DNA of 64,000 bases from Pyxicephalus adspersus (taxonomy: Eukaryota; Chordata; Amphibia; Anura; Pyxicephalidae), in the NCBI RefSeq assembly GCF_032062135.1, contig NC_092862.1, forward strand, positions 94,297,969 through 94,361,968, given 5' to 3'. How positions within the stretch are numbered: position 1 is the stretch's first letter; each line of letters opens with the position of its first letter. A model generated the notes under the pieces. The model worked only from the letters and a program-made list of their open reading frames with translations. It made no database searches and was not told where the DNA came from. The position numbers and the translations under genes were made by a program. Positions 1 through 10,480 of this stretch are shown here, in pieces.

Positions 1-2088
1 GGATTACAGTTAGGGATGATTTTCAGGTTAGGGGCAGGGGATAGGTTGAGGTTAAAATAGTGGAGTAACTTGGCAATTTTCTGTAGTCTTTTGAACGCCA
101 TAACCTATTTTTATGCAGTTTATCCTAAACTTTTTCTTTTGCATATATAATTCTTAAAACAGTGTAGTTAAGTGTATGTATGTCTCATGTTTATTAGGGT
201 TATTGAAAGCTGGAAAAAGTTTAGTTTTTTGTGTAAACAGCATTTGTTGTATCTCCTCCAATCTATATCAGGTTTTGGTGTAGAGTATATACAAATATAC
301 GTCACAAAAGACTCTGACATTCCCTGGTGAAGAATCTTCCAGGTTCATGTGTTTCAGTTGCCATAGTTGTTCATTCACCAGGGAATGATTCAGTGAATGT
401 CAAATTTACTGCTTTATAAATACACCCTTTTGAATATTATCATTACATGACTACAACTAATAAACATTTTTGAAGCTTCATTTGTTACTAAAGAAAATGT
501 TTTCTCACCTTTTTTATGAATTAAAGCTTATTCGTTGGATCCTGTTTAGAACTAACATTGTTGAGCAAAATGAAGAGCTTCATATAGGAATATTGAAAAT
601 GTAATGTTTTATATCTTATCTTATTTGCTATTGAAATGAGAACAAGAGAACATGTAAAGAGTGGTTTGGCAATGCCTGCTTGCAGAGTAAAGTCTTCATG
701 CTGTAATATAATTTACCCCAGAATTGAACTGTAGGCTCAGAAACAGAGAGAACTAATGAAGTGATGACAGGCATTAGCATGCATAATGGGCTTTAATAGA
801 CATTTAATGATGTTAAACTGAAAAAGAGACGGGATCTCCCATCGGAATATCCCTTCACTGAAACATCGATCAGCAGTCTTGCAGTAGATTTTAGTGCAAA
901 AAGCACTGACGGAAATTCTTTTTTAGGTGACACGCTGGCTGAGCAGACTTTCCATGGTCTGATAAAACAAAATGACTGATATGACAAGCAATGCGCACAA
1001 AACACATTTACAGATTGATTTTCCTTCTTAATACTGTGAATAGGAACTGTGTGTAGAGGATTCCTTTTTCCGTTTTTAAATCCAATTAAATAAATCTCTT
1101 CTTACAAAAGCTGGCCATTAAAACCCATTAAAATGATACTTTGATTCATTTCTTATTAGTTGTATTTTTTTTGTTAAAAATGTGTAAAATATAATAATAT
1201 ATTGAGGTTAATTTAAGAAAGAAGTGAAAACTATTTACTTAGCAAATGGTCACCTAGCTTAGTAAATAAAGTGAATTTGCATTTTATTACTAAATCACAA
1301 GGGAAAAAAAGAAAAAAAAACATATTCACATATAATTGGATGACTGAAGTGTAGAAGTTCTGTCTTTTCTGTCTCGACTATTGTGAAATATGTAACTTTT
1401 GAGAGGTAATATAAACTAAAGCTCCTCTGCCGAACCAGAGACTGTCCCAAAGCATGGATTAGGTTCATAGACTGAACCAGCCCTGCTAAGTTTGCACTTC
1501 GGAAACTGATGGTTTACACGCTTCCTGCGCCATACTGTTTATAAGTTGTATTGCAATTTCTCTCTCTTTTGGTTGACAGGACTAGGCTTTAATATGGGGG
1601 CATTTGCATTTTAAATTAGCTTTATTATTGTACCCATATGTCTATATAATAAATATTTCGCTTTGAGTTACTATTTGTTCTTACTTATATATCTTGGACT
1701 TATAAATATCCTGCTGAGTGATTCTTGGGATCTTTCATTAGAGATTCTCCATAAAAAGCACATACCTGCAACAGTACTCATACTGGGAGGGTGCTATAAA
1801 TGAGCATTAAGGCTGATAAAGAAAAGCAACTCTGTGAAATGTGTCATCAACAAATGTTTTTATTATATGCAGTTATATATTTATTATATTTTGCATTTAT
1901 AAACATATGCAGCTTCCACCAGCCAACTCAGTATATATATATAACATCATAAAAAGCAAATGATGAAATAAAGAATAAAATTTGCAAATGTATAATGGGT
2001 TTAAGGTAGTTTGTATGTTGTGTATCTACTTTTTTACTTTTTCATATTATGTTGTTGTTTCTCTGATTATTTTTTTCTCTCTTTACAG
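1..2088 (+). other. gli3: GLI3 intron upstream of the first visible exon (3' part)
   Basis: This stretch has no coding exon. It ends in a pyrimidine-rich tract and AG at 2087-2088, the acceptor of the first visible GLI3 exon. Two blocks, about 650-1010 and 1380-1620, have balanced base composition and no repeat character, unlike the AT-rich surroundings; they are candidate conserved regulatory DNA. A 14-bp perfect inverted repeat sits at 318-331 and 374-387. The first 60 bases are G-rich with several TTAGGG-like words. By comparison with the 15-exon mammalian gene this is probably intron 7, which is inference. Confidence 0.75.
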
Positions 2089-2305
2089 CCCAGCCTTGAG
2101 TTTTACATACCCACCTACCCCTGTGTCTTTACAGCAGATGCATCAGCATATAATGAATCGACAGCACAGCATAGGATCAGCATTTGGACACAGCCCCCCA
2201 CTTATTCATCCTGCTCCTACGTTTCCTACTCAGAGAACTAATCCCGGCATTCCCAGTGTTTTAAACCCAGTCCAGGTCAGTGTGGGCCCAACAGAAGTTA
2301 CACAG
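2089..2305 (+). CDS. gli3: GLI3 coding exon (probably exon 8): linker N-terminal to the zinc fingers
   Basis: GLI3 is a C2H2 transcription factor that acts as activator or cleaved repressor downstream of Hedgehog and Smoothened. This 217 bp exon follows AG at 2087-2088 and ends at the donor GTGAGA at 2306. Its first base completes a serine codon from the previous exon (phase 2); 72 codons then run to a phase 0 end. The peptide starts PALSFTYPP and includes [20 protein letters not shown], closely matching vertebrate GLI3 just after the SUFU-binding SYGHL motif, which must lie in the preceding exon outside the window. Reading on past the donor gives 43 codons to a stop at 2432-2434, so intron retention would truncate the protein before the fingers. 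Confidence 0.96.
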
Positions 2306-3179
2306 GTGAGAACTTACCAACGGTCACAGAAGAGTAAAAGGAGAAAGTTACAGCTACCTGAAATTTATAGGGCTGATGTAAACATATCTAGTGTTCCTGA
2401 TGTTATAGATGGCTGTACGGTGGTATCTGCCTAAGACAAGTTCATAATAGGTATTGACATTCCAGATGCAGATTACACTCTCTTTAGTCTCATCCTGTGC
2501 AAAACCCCTCCTTCTGCCACATAAAGACTGCCCCAACCAAATGAAAGCCACATAGGTACAGCTTATTTTAGTAAACTGAACTATGTGTTTGTTTATTCAG
2601 CCAATAGAAGCAGCTTCTCTTCATATTATCTATTTTAAAGCCTGTTGAAGTTCAGTAAGGAATATACAAACTCCTTATTCATATCTTATTGGGCTGGAAT
2701 TTTACACTTCACCTGAGAAGGTTCATATCACCTTTTCATCCTAATAATAATCTTCAGTGTACAGTTTCAAAAAATAAAGTAGGTGTGAGAGTAGGCATTG
2801 TCTGTTGTGCTGTCAAGCCATAGTTTTCTGGGAATTTATTGCCATATATTCAATGTTTATTTGTAAGACAAAGTTTGTAGACATTAATAAAACAAATATG
2901 ATTGTCCTGGCTTGGGGAATTTTTACTGTAGCATTTACTGGGCTGTTACTGGCACCCAGGAGGCAGTATCGGGGATCCGCCACTTTTTTTCATGTGCTTC
3001 CTAACAACTGTTCTGGTGTTTACAAGTGGCTTGAAAATTCTAGCAGAGCATTACATTAGAGCCTTACAAGTAGAAACAGTGTTAAAAAAAATCAAACTAA
3101 AATCATCTCTTTGTTTTCATTTAAATCAATTATGTTATGTAGGCATATATCATACTATGCCTGCACAGTGTATGCCTTA

Positions 3180-3300
3180 TATAATAATAATTATTATTAT
3201 TATCAATAATAATAATATTAATAATAATAAACAGGGTTTATATAGTGCCAACATATTACACAGCCCAATCATGTTGCTTCACATAATGTCAGACATAGCA
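3180..3300 (+). repeat. Fragment of the (TAA)n-associated repeat
   Basis: An (ATT)n/(AAT)n tract is followed by AAACAGGGTTTATATAGTGC and CAACATATTACACAGCCC, matching the start of the 50.4 kb copy. The later part of the unit is missing. Confidence 0.75.
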
Positions 3301-3750
3301 TTGATTTTAATTTTTTAAATTTCTGTTTAATGTGGATAAAGGAAAGCAAGTAAAGTGCTTGTTTATTGTTACAAATATTTTAATATGAAATTGTGGTTTG
3401 CACCCATTTATCAAAGTAATTTTACCTGTCCATTCTAAGCTGTAACTTCAAAGCATGAGGATGGATTGTTCAGGAGTTATGTAGAGCACACATTATATTC
3501 ACATGTATCATTTTTGTCTTATGCCTTGTTTTTATTTTCCAATATGTTTTCTCATGTCATGTATATCTAGCATTATGCACATGATTATAATACTATGGTA
3601 TTCTACTGGGGTCCTAATTACCTGTCAGTTCAGGTCTGCTGTTTCCTTTTGTCTTTTCTAGTAATGAACAAGGGAAGACACTAGTCACATATCTGGGCAA
3701 ACAATTGTATCTATCAGTCATTGTAACAAATCCTCCAACACTTCAGCATG

Positions 3751-3777
3751 CATATATATATATATATGTTATATATA

Positions 3778-3838
<61 letters not shown>
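3751..3838. repeat. (TA)n microsatellite with TG interruption
   Basis: A TATATA run is interrupted by GTGTGTGTGT near 3780-3790. Similar (TA)n tracts occur at 14984-15029, 18359-18395, 33440-33472, 42008-42040 and 58163-58186. Confidence 0.95.
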
Positions 3839-3842
<4 letters not shown>

Positions 3843-4372
3843 TAAATAAAATTCATAGAATAAAACATTATAGTAATCTAGTGACATCATGTCCACTAAG
3901 GATGCATTCTCCTTAAAATCCTCAATAAAAGTGCAGCACCATCTTTGAATTTTAATACACATGTAATTATTACAGTGCAAATCTAATTTTGTGATTCTGT
4001 TACTGGTTCTGTGTTTTAAATGATGTATAGTCATAATGAATCATTTCATTTTTTAGTAGTAAATACAGTTTAAATAAAAGGCATAATGAATTATTAATAA
4101 CCTCTACTTGCTATTGTTTAATCATATTTTCCAAGTACATGATTGTTGTAGCTCATCAGCAGATGAATCACAGCAGTAAATAAGCCTTGAAACACATCAC
4201 CTAAAGTCAGCAGTATCTTACTTAATTCTCAAAATAAAATCACATGTATATTATATATGGAACATATTCATATTCAATAGTGTAGCACAAAATAATGATT
4301 TAGCCATAGTTTTATTTTTATTCCCAGCACAAAAATTAAAAGTTTTTTCTTCCTATGATATTTTTTAAACAG

Positions 4373-4486
4373 AACAAGCCTACCAGTGAGTCAGCTGTAA
4401 GTAGTACAGGGGACCCAATGCACAATAAACGCTCCAAAATCAAACCTGAGGAAGAGCTACCAAGTCCAGCAGCTGGAGGCATACAG
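4373..4486 (+). CDS. gli3: GLI3 coding exon (probably exon 9)
   Basis: This exon is 114 bp, 38 codons, with both ends in phase 0, bounded by AG at 4371-4372 and the donor GTAAGT at 4487. It encodes [20 protein letters not shown] followed by a basic, glutamate- and proline-rich stretch ([12 protein letters not shown]). The first part is essentially identical to the same segment of human GLI3. No folded domain is visible; the stretch links the N-terminal regulatory half to the DNA-binding domain. Its identity rests on position, frame and sequence match. Confidence 0.96.
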
Positions 4487-5674
4487 GTAAGTTCAAAATG
4501 TATAAATACTGTTCTCTCTAATAAAGGAACATGAAGAGCAATGATTTAGTCTTCAATGCTGTGAAACCAAAACTTCATCCTTTATAAGCCATGGTTGACA
4601 AAGTGGTTTGGATTACTGGTATGATTGGCGAATTTATGAAGAATATTAAGGTTTGAACTATTTCACTGCTCCCTGTTACTTTAGAGAGGAAGAAGCTTAA
4701 AGCCTATTTCGTGTAGGGGACCACAGCTGAAGCGAGGATCAAATTTACCTTATGTTGTGTTTCTCTCAACAAGTAACTTGAAAGTCAGCTGTTTTTTCGT
4801 TTTTCTTTCCCCATCTAATCCCACTTAAAAAAAATGTTTTATGTATAAACTTACGAGTTTATTGCTCTGCCTTCTTGGTGAGTCCTTGCAAAATCCTTGT
4901 GTGTAAATGTATAACTTAGAGCAGTGGTCGCCAACCTGTGGTCCGTGGCACTGGCCCATGTGCCCCCTTGTGGGGTCAAGGGAAGGACCCCGCTGGGGTG
5001 GCGCACTGGCCAGAGCCACAGACCTTGTCTCCAGTATGCATCGCAGGCTCATGGCAGTGGGCGTGTTGTCTCTTTTGGCTCAGACCTGCGATGGGATAGT
5101 GGGCGGGATCTGGTATCATGACATCACTCGGGGAAGTTTCACTCAAAGTGACACACTGCTCCCCCGCACATGCATGGACTGAAGTCAGTAAATTTAGTGG
5201 TCCGTGACAACCAAAAGGTTGGCAACCACTGACTTAGAGCTATGAAGTTTGACCAGTAGCCTACCTTCTCATGGAGGGCTCAGAACCATTTTTTATTTCC
5301 ATTTCATTTTTTTTCTTATCCTTTTGGTTGTAGCATGTTTATATGGATTGCACTGATGCAATGCAAATCCTTCTTATATGTGTATTTTATTAACTTGAGT
5401 TGTATTTTTTTTTTATTGTCATGACTTCTTTACATCTTTAGATAAGGATATTTTCAGTAAAATAATATGTATGGATGTATGTGTTTTAAGTATATTTATA
5501 CTAAAATCAAACCTTTAATGAAGTTGTATTGTTATGCTTAATCATTTAAATAATTGTGTATGAATGAATGTTCAGCATTTACTTATAGCTAGTCTTTTGT
5601 TTTCATTGAGATGGAGCTCTACCACCCATCCCCCAACTTATTTTAACATTCCCATCTTTTAACTTTGTGTCTAG
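4487..5674 (+). other. gli3: GLI3 intron (probably intron 9)
   Basis: This 1.2 kb intron has a GTAAGT donor and a tgtgtctAG acceptor. A complete hAT-type MITE occupies 4922-5231. The rest is AT-rich with no other recognisable element. Confidence 0.9.
4922..5231. mobile_element. Non-autonomous hAT-type element (MITE), 310 bp, intact target duplication
   Basis: The element begins CAGTGGTCGCCAACC and ends GGTTGGCAACCACTG, a nearly perfect terminal inverted repeat. It is flanked on both sides by the 8-bp duplication ACTTAGAG (4914-4921 and 5232-5239). An 8-bp duplication with CA..TG ends is characteristic of hAT transposons. The interior is GC-rich compared with the intron, and the short reading frames there resemble no transposase, so mobility must have depended on an enzyme supplied in trans. 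The identical duplications suggest a fairly recent insertion. Confidence 0.9.
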
Positions 5675-5815
5675 GATCAGCCAGATGGAATGACTCTGGT
5701 GAAAGAGGAGGGGGACAAAGATGAAAGTAAACAAGAGCCTGAAGTAGTCTATGAGACAAACTGCCACTGGGAAGCCTGCTCCAGAGAGTTTGACACACAA
5801 GAACAGCTAGTGCAT
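5675..5815 (+). CDS. gli3: GLI3 coding exon (probably exon 10): acidic linker and start of zinc finger 1
   Basis: This exon is 141 bp, 47 codons, phase 0 at both ends. It follows AG at 5673-5674 and ends before GTAAGT at 5816. It opens with [20 protein letters not shown], an acidic linker matching GLI3. Zinc finger 1 begins at the cysteine codon 5762-5764 ([18 protein letters not shown]); the second cysteine is in EACS. The intron splits the finger helix after LVH, so both zinc-binding histidines come from the next exon, as in other vertebrate GLI genes. Fingers 1 and 2 of GLI proteins mainly pack against each other, while fingers 4 and 5 make most base contacts. Confidence 0.97.
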
Positions 5816-8800
5816 GTAAGTTAATGGAATTCAGGAACTGGGGTTTGAAAGCTATGCGACCTTTCTCCATTGAGGTCATAGTCTTTGACCTTGCGCTGAG
5901 TCAAGTTTCTTAGCCAGCAGCATTGCATGCTGGAAAAGACTTTATGAGTATCAAAGTAAAGGGAAGTCTTAGCCATGGTGCTTGACCTGTTCAGTCAGCT
6001 AAATCTTACTGCAAAATTCAATAAAGGCTTCAGCAGAGAGTGCAATGGCTCTGATCTTGTAAGCCAGAAAACATTATTTTTTTTGTAGGAGACTTTGATA
6101 TTTATTGAGTAATAGTAAGCTGAACATGAATTATTACTAACCTGAAGCCAGGACTTCTTTCTATAAATCTAAGCAGCTTTTTCTTCCTCACAAATTTAAT
6201 ACATTAATAGTTTTGCTAAGAGAAGATAGTTTTGCTTCAGGCAGCAGAGAATTGTTGACCCTTACATCCTCTGGTCCAGCTCTTGAGGACATAACTATGT
6301 CTTCATCTTAGGAAAGAATATCTGAATTGTGTCTAGCACGAGAGGTACAGTTTATCCTTTTTGCAATGGAACATTAAGCAAATTAGCTTAGTAAAAAAGA
6401 ATGTATTTTTTTGAAAATCTGATTACCATTTGTTCTTTTTTTGTTTTTAATACAAAAATATGGAATTCTGTTTAATTCATTGTTACTGGGTCTAATGTCA
6501 GTGTTTCAATTGACTCAATTGCATGTTTTCTGACTGGCAGCACTATCAAACATATTCTTTTTCTTTGTTCACTCCATAGAAAAATAAAATTATTGCTGAC
6601 ATGTTATATTATGTGTTTTGAAATACCACATTCTGAAGAAATAAAGGTTATTGTCAAGGTTAAAGATACCAAAAATGGTTCTTGGTATATGATACCAATA
6701 TACAATGATATGTTAAACAGAATATGTATCGGATGTCTTTGGGATATTTTGTATTGATAGAAAATGGCATTTTATAGGCTAACAATAAAACTTTACATAT
6801 AACAATAGTTATTTTGTAGTAAAGGACACTAAAACCATGCAAACATGATTGTAAGGGTGTGAATTGTTTGTAGTGTTAACACCTATAACCTAAAGAAACT
6901 TAGGGCACTCATGTTATCATAATTATTACTGTTTTGCTTTCATTAAGTGTGGAAAGCTTTGGTGATGGCTCTTAGTTGTTGTATATTCCCAGGCAGAAAG
7001 TACACAGTAGTGATTTATTTAAAGAGTAGAGTATTTTTATTACTTTACTAGCAAATAAATACTCACTTAGCTTAGTGAGTGTATTTGCTTTGAATACCCA
7101 ATCAAGTGTAAGAAAAGTAGTTAGTATGTTTAAAAAACTCTACTCTTTAAGCACACAAATTAAAGAACATACCTCTAAGCAATGGCATACAATTCAGAAT
7201 GGGATACTTATAGAAATCTGTGGTTTGTGAGTTACTGTCATGGTTTCCTAATGCTTCAAAATGCTGTTTGTATGCAGAAATACACACTTTTTATTCAGGC
7301 AGTAACATTTCCTGACTAGCATGCCAATCTTAAACATTTTTGTTATCCTAAAAACTGCAATGGCTTTCAGGATCTGTTCCACAAAGAACACAATACAGGC
7401 TCCGTATGATGTCATAGTGACCGCTGTTTAGTGCTTAATAACCATTTAATATAGTTTCCATTATTCCAACCAACAAGAACATAAAGTAAACAGCCATAAG
7501 ATTTACTGTTAAATATATAAAACATATTGAAACATACTAAGGAACAAAGAAAAAGTTTGTATAGCAAACTCATTACCATCTAATCTCTTCTAATTGTCAG
7601 TTGTATTAACATTTTTTCATCTAACATTTTTAAGGGGCAGTAACAAATGTGGCACTGATCATATGGGTTTTTCCTGATTTTGAGTCTTCTGACTACCTTT
7701 TTTGATTTTTAATAACGAAGGAACACACAAACATCACAAAACTGAATAGAATCATAAATGTGTAGATCCATTTCATTCTATGATTTAGTCCTAAAAAAGT
7801 TACATGATTGGTGCCCTAGGTATGGCAGATCATTATGCTTTGCATGATGTGATAAATATGGTCCTTTCTGTGGGTAGCGCTTGTGTATAACACTAGTATT
7901 CCCTGGAGCTTACTGTTGTTATTTCTTTTTTAGTTATCCAGCTATTAGGTAAACATTTTTGTTCTTTAATGTTAATGAAAATTATTTTCAGTAAGTGTGG
8001 AAAACAATTTTATTTTCCTTTCCCATATAGTAATAGTGTTCAAAAAAGTAATGTCTTGTAAATTAATTGGACTGAATGGTTCATCCAAATAATATTTAAA
8101 TCTAAACAAAAACCAAATACATTGCATACTACTAGTAGTCTATAGATGTGGCTAGTGCATTAATTGACCTCTACCTTTTTTTTAGCTGGTGACTACTAAC
8201 ACCCTTACTGTCCTAAAGTGACAACACTGTACTATATCCTTGCAGCAGGATCATTCCTACCCTATGCTGCTCTCCTAGTTTAAACTACAAACACATTTGC
8301 CCATTCATCTTCTCATTGAGAAATGGTTTTGTGGTTGAAAGTTGGTAATTTGGAATGTTGAGAATTTTGTCTGAAATAAAAAAAAAGTAATATCAGGACC
8401 CTAAGGTGTTTTCCAGTGCTTTCAGAAAACATTCTTGGATTTATTACAGACAACAAATGCATCCCCCACACCCACACAAAGACCGGTAAGCTTTAATAGA
8501 TGACATTTTGTTTTTTTGGTTTAGATATCCTTTAATGTTTCAGCTTTTTTTCCCCCATTTTCTTTTGAAATTTCCCATCAAGTCCAGTTGTGGTAGGTAC
8601 CTAAGAAAATCTTGAAATATAAAAACAGTGCATGGCAGAGTAAGCTGTTAATTATATTTCCATTTGCATCTTTAATATTAAAAAAACAAAGGAGGATTAG
8701 AAAACGATATACATTAAAGTGTACACTTGCAGACAGTAATATTTTAAAAGCAGTATTGCATAGTAAATGTAAAAAAAATAGTTGTGTTGCGGGGTATAAA

Positions 8801-8835
8801 TGTAACATGTATACCTAAATAAATAGAAAAATATT

Positions 8836-8995
8836 TTTATTAATAAACAGTAATTATTTAGCAGCAACATAATATGCATGTACATTAAATAGGGGTTGCA
8901 AATGAGAGACAGACAGATGCAGGCAGTGACACAGGAGGAGGAGGGGACCCTGCCTCGAAGAGCTTACAATCTAAGAGACAATATATGACAAAACT
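8836..8995 (+). repeat. Copy of the dispersed (TAA)n-associated frog repeat (interior part)
   Basis: The block runs from TTATTAATAAACAG through TACATTAAATAGGGGTTGC to AGAGCTTACAATCTA. The same words in the same order occur at 50416-50690 (+) and, reverse-complemented, at about 24898-25042; a shorter piece lies near 3180-3300. Four copies in one 64 kb window show a high-copy family. I do not assign it to a named SINE family because I see no clear RNA polymerase III A/B boxes. Confidence 0.8.
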
Positions 8996-10109
8996 GAAAA
9001 AGTCAACTGTTGATAGAGCAAAGGTTTCATGATACATTAACTGGAGGACAAGGTGTTTTTAAAGCATTCTTACTCCCAGTCTTATTTATAGTACTTATCA
9101 GTTGTCACTGTTACGTGCAGTTAATAGCAGAATTCATGATTCTTCACGGTTCTCTATCAAATATGTGACAGTGCCGTTTTCCTGCTGAAGCAAGTCACTA
9201 TCTATTGGTATCCTTCCATGGAAAGGGGACCAGGCTGAAATTGAGAAGTTTAGCTGAGCAGTTTGAAATTCTGACAAGACCTGTCGGTTTTTCTGACTTT
9301 GTTATGGGATAAGCTGCTGAAATAAAACCACTATTTCATAGCGTTTACACATTTTTTTTACAGACCAAGGAAAAGATGTTGAACCATAAACATTTGAATA
9401 ACATTACAAGTGGTTTCTGTTTAATTTAAGAGTTTAAGTCATGGAGTGTTATCTCTACTTTTGAATTTTTCCTGGCTTTCCCCTTGGCTTCAAATGCATT
9501 TATTCTTCTCTGTATTAAAACAATTGTTGTTTCTTTGTTCAAGATCACAAAGCAGAACTGTTATAATAACTGTTACAATTATCTGCACTTATCTGTAACA
9601 TGTAGTGCTTTCATGTACTTTCCCCATAATAGCCCCAACATTTTACTGCATTTTTTACAAGGAGAAAAGCAAGATCTGCCCAGTACTCTATAACATTTTT
9701 ATAGTCAAGTTAACCTACAAAAAACAAGTCAAAGGACTATATTTGACTGTTCATATTTTCATGAACCTTATCAGTGATCTTTTTAAATGCGGTAAAAATG
9801 CACTTTTAGTATGTTTTATATTCTTTGTTATTTTCTGCTGATGTTGCAACAAAAGTAAAAAAAAGTTGTGTAGCCCAATTAGTCAGATTTCTTATTTAAT
9901 TTAGAAGATAAAAAGTTCTCCCACACACTTTCTTTTTAAATACCCATTTAATTATGATCCCAGAAAATGGTTGCTAGTGAATCTGAAATGAATTTAGGAG
10001 CAGACCAATAATAAGCAACCAATTATTTGCTCCTTTAACTTTATTTGCAATGAATATCAAGGATCAGGGTACACAATTTTGATATTGAACTACACACGCT
10101 CTTCACTCT

Positions 10110-10480
10110 AATTTTTCTGGACTTTCCAGACCAATGCTTGCAATGACAATGTGGTACCTCCGTATAGGGATCTGCTATACATTTTTGGATCTGCCTCAAA
10201 TTAGACATTTGCTGGGATCATGTAGACACCATCACCCAAAGTTTATCCACTTACCAGATTCCTAAGGATCTGACTTTCTTCCCACGCCACCACAATTCTA
10301 TACCTTTCAAGATTAATGGGCGGTCTATCCTGATTCATATCGATAATACTGACTGAGCCCCCATACTTGCTCTCAGAGAGCCCCACCAACTATGCAGCTT
10401 TGGTTTTGGAGGTTCAAGGATAATAAACAAATGAAAGAGCTCTCCAATTTCTTTACATCTTCCAATTACAAGTCCTTTTG
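10110..10480 (+). pseudogene. Possible L1-like ORF2 C-terminal remnant
   Basis: Forward frames give short peptides resembling the C-terminal part of L1/Tx1-type ORF2, downstream of the reverse transcriptase. Examples are YQIPKDLTFF and HHNSIPFKIN around 10250-10315, then a tryptophan/phenylalanine- and glutamate-containing segment near 10390-10440. The pieces fall in different frames with stops between them, so the fragment is old and inactive. No catalytic motifs are present. A profile search of the translated block against L1 ORF2 would settle it. Confidence 0.4.

Larger units (their letters stand above)
2306..4372 (+). other. gli3: GLI3 intron (probably intron 8)
   Basis: The intron has a GTGAGA donor and a ttttttaaacAG acceptor. 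It contains a fragment of the dispersed (TAA)n-linked frog repeat at about 3180-3300 and a long (TA)n microsatellite at 3751-3838. No other coding signal was seen. Confidence 0.9.

Noticed and set aside
793..1005. 70-codon open frame on the - strand
   Set aside because: No similarity, no splice context, and it coincides with a block better explained as non-coding conserved DNA.
3714..4034. 106-codon frame with a long IYIYIY run
   Set aside because: Translation of a (TA)n microsatellite.
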